64,000 bases of DNA from Amia ocellicauda. Its lineage: Eukaryota; Chordata; Actinopteri; Amiiformes; Amiidae. Below, piece after piece: positions 35,399 to 64,000 of the stretch. Where the stretch lies: contig NC_089858.1 of NCBI RefSeq assembly GCF_036373705.1, forward strand, positions 17,968,249 to 18,032,248. The letters are read 5' to 3'. The notes below the pieces were generated by a model. That model was not told the DNA's origin. It was given only the letters and a program-made list of their open reading frames with translations, and did no database searches. The position numbers and the translations under genes were made by a program. Each line of letters opens with the position of its first letter. Positions within the stretch are counted from its first letter, which is position 1.

Positions 35399-37151
35399 TA
35401 TATGAAAATTATTTAAAAAATGAAAAGTCGTTTCAATGTCTGTTCTTCTATGTGATTTTCAGTTATAGCACCATATGTTAAGTGGCTCTCCACAATAGCT
35501 TGGTGTCAGATCTGTGCAAACTATTCTTCTTGCTATAGGAGCCTTAAAACTTTTCATGAATAAAGTCATTGGTTTCCTGGTATAGGTGATGTTATGCTTA
35601 ACACACACTATAAAAAGCCAAGTTATCCCAACAGCATTGAGTATTTGTGAAGTTCTATTTGTTTTGCTTCACCTTTGTGGTGTGTGTAATCTACAGGCTT
35701 TTCGCCATATCCTTGATCCTGCTTCTGAAGTAGTGAATCAGTAATCCCAATGTGTTTGTTGTATTTCCACTTCAAACTGGGGAAGTGGTCCCATGCACTA
35801 TTGTGTGAAAAGCAGTTCTATTTCCTTTGGGAAGAAAGGCTTCTGGTCTTGTGCAAAAAGCTAATATTCGTCACACATGTGCACAAAAGCATACAGTATT
35901 TCTAAAGGGAATACAAATAAGACTGACTGCAGTTTCTTTTTCAGATTGTGACATAATGTCTGTGTAACCATGCCATCTGAACTCTGGCAAGTTCTCAGGG
36001 CTGTGTTATGTTGGTTTAAGTGATCACCCTTGTTACAGCCATATAGCATTCTAGCTTGGGGGCAGGGTTTATGCATTATGTAGCCTAACAGGTCTGAGCT
36101 GCCGTTGGTATCCCTCTGTGTGGCACATTTGACTGCCTGCTTTTAGAAGTATGGTCATAAAGGCTGTGCATTACCGGTCCGAGCTCAGACCGTCCCTCTG
36201 CGGGGGAGTTGTGTTAGGACGCAGCTCCAGAGGCCCCACGCAGTAATTTCCTGCTGCTCTGGGGGATGGGGGTTGCCTCGGGGGGTAGAGGACTACACAA
36301 CACACACCCTCAAAGGAGAACCGGTTATTTGTTTATGTAGCTTACACCAGCCGTCTGGAAACGGAGACACGGGGAGATCCCTCTGCAGGTTTGACACTGT
36401 GCAAGTTGGTGAATGTGTAAACCTTCTTGGGCCAGCTTTTAGACATGAAAATGAAAAAGCTTTGTTGCCGTGAGCTTCTCACTTCTGCAAAGCACTTTCC
36501 AAACAGGATGAGGCCTAGCCTAGATTTATCCACTTCATTTTTGGTCTACTCCTCTGTGGGCATGTAATAACACAGTGAGAGTGTTCTGAGGATACTGCCT
36601 GAACTTTCTTTGCACTTTGAGCAATGCAAGGGGTATGATTACAAAACCTTTTTTCATTTTTTGGGGTTCTGGCTTGCTTGATATTTCTGTATCATGTCAG
36701 ACTTTGATTTTGCCCATGCACCCATTTCCTGGTCAGTTTCATTATCGGCAGTCTGGGTAGTGTGATTTATTTAAATTGAATCACTACTTTGAAAAACTGG
36801 TTCTAATTGCATCTGTTTAAATGCAAATCTCATTTCTCCACCCCTGGTTTAAGATAAATGTATGTTATTTTTTTCCTTCTTTGGTGCCATAATTTTTGGT
36901 GAATTTTCTGGAGTTTAATTTCGAGATTCTCAACTGCAACCACAGTATTCCTTTGCTTGTACTGTCAGTGAAAAGCATGCAACCTGAACATTCTGTAAAG
37001 GAAAGGTAAGTTGGGGGGGGGTTATTCTTGGTATGGTGGTTCTTGGGGGGGTTCATTTGCTATGGTCCTAATGGTTTTGTGGTTTTCTATATGGTATTGA
37101 CCTTTCTGTTTTGGGAGCAGCTGCTTATTAATCCGTCCTTCCCCGTTTCAG

Positions 37152-37518
37152 GTGCAGGAGCAGAGCGGCCAGTCCGTGAGTCATCCGTCTCTCTCTCCAG
37201 GGTGGAAATGGAAACCTTGATGCACACAGTGCTGCAGGACTGAACAACGCACACTGGGCCCTCCAAGATGGAGAAGAAACGCAGAAAGAAATGAGATAAA
37301 CTGGGCCTTTTAATCCAGGCTTCCTTGGAATGGACCATGACACTTAAACTTTATCTGTTCCAATCTGACTTTCTTATTCATCGTTGTTTTCGGGAATCGT
37401 GCTTCAATGTGCTGAAAAACTCCCCTATGGCAGGGACGAACTGAGACCTGCTCTGGGCGATTTGGGCAACAAATACAGTATTGGATTATTGGGAGCTGCA
37501 TACAGACTGCAGAGACCC
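37152..37518 (+). promoter_or_regulatory. MBTPS1 5' leader with upstream ORFs
   Basis: If exon 2 begins at 37152, the leader before the start codon at 37519 contains several upstream ORFs: 37208-37243 (11 codons plus stop), 37268-37294 (8 plus stop), 37330-37347, and a longer one from ATG 37337. With the mini-ORF in exon 1 this predicts reinitiation or leaky scanning and low basal translation. Confidence 0.5.
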
Positions 37519-57122
<19,604 letters not shown>

Positions 57123-58265
57123 AGGAGCCCACCCCCGTGCTCCACAGAGCCGCCTCACTGTGGTGGGGTGTGTAAACGGACTCTCCTCTTCCTTGGACAT
57201 CTGTAATGAACCTGCAGAGGGAGCCGGGGGCTGAAGGTTCTCCAAAGTTCTCCAGAAAGTGGTTTCAGGAACTTTTATTTTTATTTTTGTTTCTTTCCCA
57301 CATTTCTCAGCATTACGAACTCGTTTAATTCAGAGCCTTTCTCTCTACTGACCAAATGGAGGAAGTGTGCTGTCCCTTTTTCTTTTTTTTGTTTTGTTTT
57401 GTATTTATTTTACTTTTTTTTTTTTTTTTAATCCAGGCTTTCCTACAGGGACATTTTGTGAATGAAAAGGGCTTGACTGACTGAGTGGGGTTCTGTGCTG
57501 TAGTGATGCACCTTTAGGAATCATTGCAAGGAAAGCCTTTTTTCTCTCTCTCTCTCTCTCTCTCCCTTTACTTCTTTTTTTATGTCCAGATGACAAGCTT
57601 TGCTCTCATCTGTTTTTCTTTTTTTGTTTTTTTTTATAAAATGGCATCTCCCATGACATTTTGTAAATATTCATCATGATTTCACCATTATCGGTGGAGT
57701 AGGTTTGGAAGCTTTTCAAATATATCTTATCAATTATGAAGCTGAAAACTTGTCTTGGTTTTTCTTTCCTGCATTCTCACGTGACTGTTACAGTCTTGGG
57801 TCTCAGGCCAACACGAAATGGGGGGGAGGGGCAAAAAACAAGAAACTATTGTCATGGCTGCATAAACATTTTTGTAAGAGTATTAAAGTTCTTAAGTGTC
57901 ACAACATTTAACCAGATTAAAATGATTTACCCATAATAAGAATTCCCACACCTTCATTCAGTGCAAAGCCGGTTTAAAGTCCTGCTGGCTCATGGATTTG
58001 TTGTTTTCGGTTTGCCCATTCCTCGTAGTCATGACAGATTTAACATCAATTTAGTTAATTGTCGGAAAATCAAAGGTTTGTTACCCAGAAAGGTAATTCT
58101 GTGATAAAGAGGCCTTGTTAGCCCATTTTCTCTTTCTAGCCATTAGAGTTTTTCACTAGCATGAGATTACTGGAGTGAAGTGGAGTCCTTGGTGGGTATT
58201 GTCTGTGGCCTGAATCTGTATGAAGGATGGCCTGGTATAAAATAAATGTATAACTTAATCTTTTG
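57123..58265 (+). other. MBTPS1 3' UTR
   Basis: No coding sequence. It contains T-rich runs, a (CT)n run at 57545-57563 and an AATAAA at 58241-58246 followed by a T/GT-rich stretch. This gives a 3' UTR of about 1.1 kb. Confidence 0.6.
58241..58246 (+). terminator. MBTPS1 polyadenylation signal
   Basis: AATAAA followed within 30 bases by TTTTGTGTCCTCTGTTTGGG, a fitting GU-rich downstream element. Confidence 0.55.
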
Positions 58266-59531
58266 TGTCCTCTGTTTGGGACCTGCTGATATAACACTCC
58301 ATTAATTTGTTGCGCTCCTTGCAGCCCTCTGCACTGAAACACAACAGGATGCGGCCTGCCTCCACACAGTATAATTGCACTCCAGATCCTGGTCTCTGCT
58401 GCCGTATCTCATCTGTTGCATTATGTCAGACAAGTTAATAAGTTAAAGTCATCTGATTTAGTGTATACCTTTATGGGTGCTGTCGTGTGACTAATTCCTT
58501 CTGATAAGAGCGAGCGAGTCTGGAAAATTACTTGCAGGTGAAAAAAATTTAAGCAACCCCAGCAATCATTTGAAATGTGTATTCTTGTAGCTTGTGCAGT
58601 TCAGTAGCCTTTTTTGGGAGGAATGCAAATGTGGTAAACTTCCATTTTATTTATTTATTAATTCCGAGTTATGGGTATTGCATGTGATTTACTCATTAAT
58701 GTGTTTATATAATATACCTTCTATTTCTGCTCTCTGGAATATGTGCCAATAGCTGTAGATCCCCCCCAAATCTTGATACCTGATGCACAGAAAGCACCTG
58801 CAGAGAGTGTGTCGAATGGAAATTGTGGTTCTTTATGATGAACACCTTAAGAGTTAACAGGGTTGGGGAAAAAATAAAAAATAACCTGTTTCTTTGGATA
58901 AAAGCTCTAGGATTAGTCGGAGTTACTCAATTCTGGGTCAGAGGGTAAAGATAAAGGCAGAGAGAAGTCAAGTGGTGGAAGTCAGCAATGGCTTAAGACT
59001 CGAGGTTTAGCCGGTGGTGAAAATCTGTAGTGCTCTTTTGCAGTTTCTATTTTTTTTGCTTCCCCGCCGACACTGAGCGGGAAAGCAATTTGAAAACCTT
59101 TTGGAAACATCCAAAAGTCTGATAAACTCTTGATTTTACCAATATACACTGAAAACACTGCAGGAATGCTTTATTTACACTTGGCACTTCACAAAATAAA
59201 ATGAAGCTAAAGAGGTGCAGTTAATGGGAGCTTCTCCAAAAGCTTGTGCATTTGTGCCCAGTTACTGTCCCTGTGTACTAATTTGAAACCTTTCCTGATC
59301 TGATCTACTGAGAGTATCTAGCTTCAGCACATAGCAAGTGGATTTATCTACTATAATAGAGAAAAAAGAAATCACAACCATAGCAACGTGCTGTGAGGCT
59401 CGTGTGTGTGTGCTTCCAATTCTCAGATTCCTTTCAGTAGCTTCAGGTGCTGCTGACTCATGCTGGACCAGCAGTATTTTTCCAGCTCCACCCCTCTTTG
59501 AGCCAGGAGTGACGTCCTCACTGAGGCTCTG
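58266..59531. other. MBTPS1-OSGIN1 intergenic region
   Basis: No gene seen. A TGACTCA motif near the right end (59451-59461) belongs to the proposed OSGIN1 promoter. Confidence 0.55.
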
Positions 59532-59578
59532 TATTTAAACTGCCGAGTGCAGAACTGCACATTCATGCTACTGACTCA
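59451..59578 (+). promoter_or_regulatory. OSGIN1 promoter with TATA-like box and NRF2/AP-1-type motifs
   Basis: TGCTGACTCAT at 59451-59461 matches the CNC-sMaf (NRF2) / AP-1 pattern and a second TGACTCA lies at 59572-59578. A TATA-like TATTTAAA is at 59532-59539. Human OSGIN1 is induced by oxidative stress through NRF2, which fits. The leader exon would start near 59565. Confidence 0.5.
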
Positions 59579-59672
59579 CACCCACCTCCAGCACTGGGGC
59601 TAAGTCTAACGACTTTACTGCTATAGAGTGTCAAATTGTAGACGCCACCTGTGTCTTCAGTGTTTTGTCCAG
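59565..59672 (+). other. Probable OSGIN1 untranslated exon 1
   Basis: Lies just downstream of the TATA-like box and ends in a strong donor CCAG|GTAAGG at 59673. It would splice to the acceptor GTGCAG near 60992, ten bases before the start codon. Confidence 0.45.
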
Positions 59673-59960
59673 GTAAGGAAGCTTTGTGTCTATGCTATTT
59701 GCATCAGTGACTTAAACGATTCACTTTTCTCAAAAGAACCACTGGAAATTTGCCCAGTTTTTTTAATGTAGAGAAGTGGGAGTTTGCATCTTTGCTGATT
59801 TAGCTTCTGTGGCCATCTGTGCAGTGCTGGTGTCAGCCAGGTCTTGCCAATCATGGTGTAAATCAACTACAATATGATGTCATTGTGCTTTATCTTTGCA
59901 AATTGCGTTTAGGATGGACACTGCATAACCCAGGAATAAACCAGCAATAAACTAATGTCT

Positions 59961-60039
59961 GGTTTCACAGACCCAGATTAGCACTAGTCTTGGACTATCC
60001 AATGCTATTTTAGGTAGAGTAATCCAAGACTATGAAACC
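59961..60039. mobile_element. Short palindromic MITE-like repeat
   Basis: Begins GGTTTCACAGACCCAGATTA and ends CCAAGACTATGAAACC. The ends are inverted repeats and resemble a very common vertebrate MITE whose arms read GGTTTCACAGAC...GTCCTGGACTA. There is no coding capacity. Confidence 0.55.
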
Positions 60040-61001
60040 AGCTGTATATTTTCTATTTTTGTCTTCGGGCAGTTAGATTTCTTTGCCTTGAGTTTAAATT
60101 TATAATCCTTGATCGCACAGGAACTGACATATCTGATAACAACACACTTGCATCTTTTAATGTTCTTCCAAAGTTCTGTTTTTGATGGTCATGTGACCCT
60201 CCCCACCCCCCTGAGATCAGAGAGGCTTGTGTAAGCAATGCTTCCGTAGGCTGTACTGACACATTGGAGAAGTGTGCTTTATCTTTGCAATGTTGACAAG
60301 GCATTTTAAAATTGTTTAAAGTTCATTAAAGTAAGGCACTTCATGATGTTTAATTTATTTAATTTTATTTATGTATTTTAAAGGGTAATTTCTATTGTAC
60401 ATTGTTGCAGAGAGTGTTTTGTTACGCCTAAACAATTCCTGTGCCCTTTGGCTTTAACTGTGTCTATATGACTAGTCTTTTAGCATACAGAGTGCTTATG
60501 AAGGTAGTGAGACCCACTAGATCCACCCAGGGAGCTATGAGATTGGGTACCTCTGCAAAAGGGACCAATATTAACTCTCCATGTTGTGAACACTGAGCTG
60601 CTTCATGCCACCATTTACCATGTCCTTCCATTAGAGCCAACCATGAGTGACCCAAATGCTGGTCACAGGAGCCTATTGTTGACTGCTTTCATCTGTGGGA
60701 TTGACTTCCACAGTTGTGTGTGTGCCAGTTCCACTGCTTTTTGTTTTTTACACAGGCCAAATATCATTAGCGACTTGTAGTCTGTAGAGTAGGGGTCTCG
60801 CCTCCATTCACACAAGGCTGCAGTGTATCCAGGGTATTTTGTACTAACTTAATTTGTTGTAATTGATCAAGTTAGCTGATCAACTGGATATATTTAATTC
60901 TGAGAAGTATGTTGAATTGAATGAAAACGTGAAGATAAAAGTGAAATCTGTCCAAGCTGATTAAATGGCCAGCTGAGACATTCAGAGTGCAGGTCGGTAC
61001 C

Positions 61002-64000
61002 ATGGATCAGTCCTGCTGCTGGGTCTATGCCAATGGTGCGGCTGTGGGTGGGTACACGACATTCATGGGTAAATGTCATGGCAGGTTTTTGGAAAGGAAG
61101 AGTCCAGCTCTCGACACAGCCATGGAACCCATGCCCCAGAGCTCTCTAGGAGGCAGCCCCCAGCAGCCCCTCCCAGCAGTCATCATCGGTGAGTCTGCGA
61201 GATAGGCGGCACCAACAGGGAAACACGGGGTGACAATAGGGGGAGCTGTGCCATGTATCTGGTAGCAGATTCAGACTGACTCCCGCTGCACAGCTTATGT
61301 TCTACAAAAGTATATATATATGTTTTTAATAGATGTACTTTTAAAATATATATCTATATATATTTAAAGTGGGTAGGAGTATTTTTCCCAGGTTTAAATT
61401 CCTTCTTCCATTTGAATACACTAGACATTGGGTCACACAGTACAAAGAACTTAGTGATGTACTTCATATATAAATACAAAGATAATAATTAACTACATGT
61501 CAGATATGTTGACGGGAACAAGGTCAGTAGACAATATGTAGAAGAAGTTTATGGTGCCAATCCACTTAACACTTTAACCCAGCATGTACATTTTGCAGAA
61601 TATATATTCCAGTTTGCCTTTTTCCTCTGCATGCTCTAAGGAAAGCATTGTTTTAGTTCCTGTTGATTTTTTGTTATTTTTACTTCATTCACTGTGAATT
61701 AATTTTGTGTGTGGTGTACCTGCCAGGAAATGGTCCCTCTGGTATCTGCCTGTCTTACTTCCTGTCTGGTCACCGGCCCTATGTGAAGGAATCAGCTGCC
61801 CATCCCAACCCCATTCTTCACAGGAAGCTGCAAGACATTGTAGGACAGTCCCTACTGGAGCAGGTACTCTACCACTGACGTCACGCCACACAGAACCAAA
61901 CACAAGACCCTTGTCAAACCCCTCAGGACTTAGGGTATGGAGCACAGTAAAGTGTGTCATCCCTGAATTCGGTTAATTGTCAATCTGGGGCAGATGTGTC
62001 AAGTAGGCCTGGTCTGTCATCTTTTTTTTTTTCCACAGTCATCAGCACTGATGCATGTCAGCATGAGGGTCTTGACAGGGGAAAGCAGTTGTAGAGGAAT
62101 TTGTTTGTTCCTTCAATGAGTGTTTTAATAAATCTTGTACATTCAATTTGTGTTGCTGTCAGTAGACAATAAAAATTGCATTGAAGAATTTGTCACTGTT
62201 CCCTAGTTTACCATCTTAACTATGTGCTGTAGTGAATGGATAACCATGAAAACATTTGAAATATACCGGTACAATTTTTCGATTGTATTCTATTCCATTT
62301 GCCTTAGCCATAAAGTATTGTCCTGGTCTCTCAGTTCCCCTTTCGCTGACCACAATCCAGCAGAGTTAGCAGGCGTCTCTTGTCAATATCATATGTAGAT
62401 CAGAGATTCATATATACGATTTCGATTACTGGCAAATCGATCCGTTTCAAATTGTAAGAATATTGTCAAATTTGGCACAAAGAAAAGTGTATCGTATTTC
62501 TTTCTGCACATTCATTAATGCACATGGCCTAAAAGCAAGGTAACAGGCATGAATTATCCAGCACCCTGCGGATAACTTACATGCAAAGGGCCTGCAACTC
62601 ATTAAAACCTGGCTGAGAATGCTTCGCCTCTGATTACCAAGCCTATGTTATAAGCTAATGATTTTGATTTTGTTAGGACCTGCAGTTCCTGTGTGAGGGC
62701 CTGGAGGGGCGGTCCCCTAGCCCGCTGGCTCTGCTCTTCGACACACTGGTGCGGCCTGATGGAGACCTGGGGGGTTCGGCCGAGTCGCAGCTGACCTGGC
62801 GGAGGGAGGCGGGCCACTGCGTCCCTCATCTGGTACTGGGCAAGGGCCCCCCAGGGGGAGCATGGCATGTAAGGGCTTGTCTCTTGTCCTGATCCCTGCA
62901 GCCCCACAGAGAGAGATAGAGATATCTGGAATGTTGGGGCCTAGTTCTGATTAGCCTAATGTTCTCACAGTGGGTATATTTTGTACTGATGAGGAGGAGA
63001 GAGGTGGCAACATTGCCCTCCCTATTCAGGACTGTGAAACCTCCAAAAATTAATAATAACTTGATCTCTGTTAACCCTGAAAAAATATCAACCTGTTGCC
63101 CTCTCATGACTGGGGTGCTGAGGTCCAGTGCTAACGTCTCCTCTTTTGTTTGCTGCCGCAGTCTATGGAGGGCTCCATGTTCACGCTCAGCCTGGGAGAC
63201 TGGATGGAGCTGCCCAGCATGCGGTTCAGAGACTGGATGAGGCGCAGAGGAAGGTGAGGCATGGGACTTTGTTTATAATACCAGCATAATGGTGTCCTCG
63301 TCATGGCTACCATAGCTGCTAAAAACATAAGGTATTCAAGGTTATGTCTATATAAATTTTAAGATATGTGTTTATCAGTGTTTACTCTTTTACCAATGAC
63401 CCATAATAAAACAGTGACTGGAGCCATTTCTTTTTTTCATATTCGTTTATTTTCTTAACAGACACCTAAGGAATGACAGAGCCACCACCAGAGACATAGC
63501 CCAATACTACCAGCACTATGTGAAGGAGTTCTCCCTGCAGGAGCACTTTGTCCTGGGCTCTGTGGTCACCTCAGTACGGCCTCTGCAGGGACATTCAGTG
63601 GCACTGGACCCTGCAGAGGAGATGTGTGGACAGCCTGGTGGGGGGGCAGATGCCCCACCAGAGATGTATGAGATCCGGGGCTTCCATGAGGTGGAAAGCG
63701 GGAATGCTAGCCCTTTCTGTCTGTATGCCCAGAATGTGGTGCTGGCCACGGGGAGTTACGACAGCCCATCCCGTTTGGGGGTGGAGGGTGAGGATCTCCC
63801 ACATGTGTTCCATACCATCAGGGACCTGGAGCGCGCCCTGGAGATGCAGCAGCTGGACCCAGACTCAGACCCAGTCCTGATTGTGGGCGCTGGTCTCACA
63901 GCCGCCGACGCAGTCCTCCTGGCCAGACACAGCAACGTCCCGGTGCTGCATGCCTTCCGCCGTGCGGTCACCGACTCTGGCATGGTCTTCAGCCAGCTGC
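61002..64000 (+). CDS. osgin1: Oxidative stress induced growth inhibitor 1 (3' end outside the window)
   Basis: OSGIN1 (OKL38) is an NRF2- and p53-responsive FAD/NAD(P)-binding protein related to flavin monooxygenases; it restrains growth and promotes apoptosis. Exons 61002-61188, 61727-61863, 62677-62868, 63162-63253 and 63462 to beyond 64000 join in phase to give the first 382 residues. The FAD motif is GNGPSG (63-68, in VIIGNGPSGICLSY). A second dinucleotide motif is GAGLTA (345-350, in DPVLIVGAGLTAADAVL). Other conserved blocks are CEGLEGRSPSP, PPGGAWHSMEGSM, DWMELP and NVVLATGSYDSPSRLG. RATTRDIAQYY and the MBTPS1 neighbourhood favour OSGIN1 over its paralogue OSGIN2. The start ATG 61002 has a strong Kozak context (A at -3, G at +4); a later in-frame Met (MEPMPQSS) would fit the shorter human N-terminus. 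The gene is cut off by the window edge. Confidence 0.93.
61189..62676 (+). other. OSGIN1 introns between coding exons 1-3
   Basis: Two introns (61189-61726 and 61864-62676) around the short exon 61727-61863. They hold AT-rich DNA with a TA run near 61310-61366 and no other recognised feature. Confidence 0.8.

Larger units (their letters stand above)
33520..37151 (+). other. MBTPS1 intron 1
   Basis: About 3.6 kb from the GTGAGT donor to a TTCCCCGTTTCAG acceptor ending at 37151. It contains a Tc1-like copy (34333-35398) and otherwise no recognised feature. Confidence 0.55.

Overview
This is a 64 kb piece of a vertebrate nuclear genome, most likely from a ray-finned fish. The evidence is four intron-rich genes with GT-AG introns, fish-type Tc1/mariner, hAT and L2-clade LINE copies, and many CA, GA and AAT microsatellites. 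The species cannot be fixed from the sequence. Nothing seen is bacterial, and no viral coding region was recognised.

Layout. Positions 1-8.7 kb hold no gene I can support. This stretch carries microsatellites, a G-quadruplex motif and a 277-bp palindromic MITE with telomere-like repeats in its loop (4952-5228). Two near-identical 1,221-bp Tc1 elements follow in opposite orientation (8728-9948 plus, 11947-13167 minus), with an antisense remnant of an old non-LTR retrotransposon between them. PSKH1 (plus, coding exons 16077-17042 and 21315-21632) encodes an intact protein kinase with a 3' UTR that may run about 4 kb. DNAAF1/LRRC50 (minus, 32686 down to 25847, ten coding exons) lies tail to tail with PSKH1; a dead L2-type LINE sits antisense in its intron 8. 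DNAAF1 and MBTPS1 share a compact divergent promoter near 33.0-33.4 kb with five ATTGG (CCAAT) boxes and an X-box-like ciliary motif. MBTPS1 (plus, CDS 37519-57122) was reconstructed over 22 coding exons with consistent phases, giving 1,055 aa with all subtilase active-site residues. Its introns hold a frameshifted Tc1 copy, a 1.2-kb hAT element with an 8-bp target duplication, and a LINE 3' end. OSGIN1 (plus, from 61002) runs off the right edge after at least five coding exons; its presumed promoter has a TATA-like box and two TGACTCA motifs.

How the genes relate. They do not form one pathway. PSKH1 is a myristoylated Golgi/nuclear-speckle kinase. DNAAF1 is a cytoplasmic dynein-arm assembly factor for motile cilia. 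MBTPS1 is the Golgi site-1 protease that activates SREBP and ATF6. OSGIN1 is an oxidative-stress-induced flavoprotein. In human, DNAAF1, MBTPS1 and OSGIN1 lie in one part of 16q and PSKH1 is elsewhere on 16q, so this is conserved but rearranged synteny: HSDL1, SLC38A8 and NECAB2 were not found in the corresponding gaps.

I found no convincing undescribed multi-gene system. The most unusual signals are the in-frame stop shared by both full-length Tc1 copies, the telomere-repeat palindrome, the DNAAF1/MBTPS1 promoter architecture, and the chain of upstream ORFs in the MBTPS1 leader.
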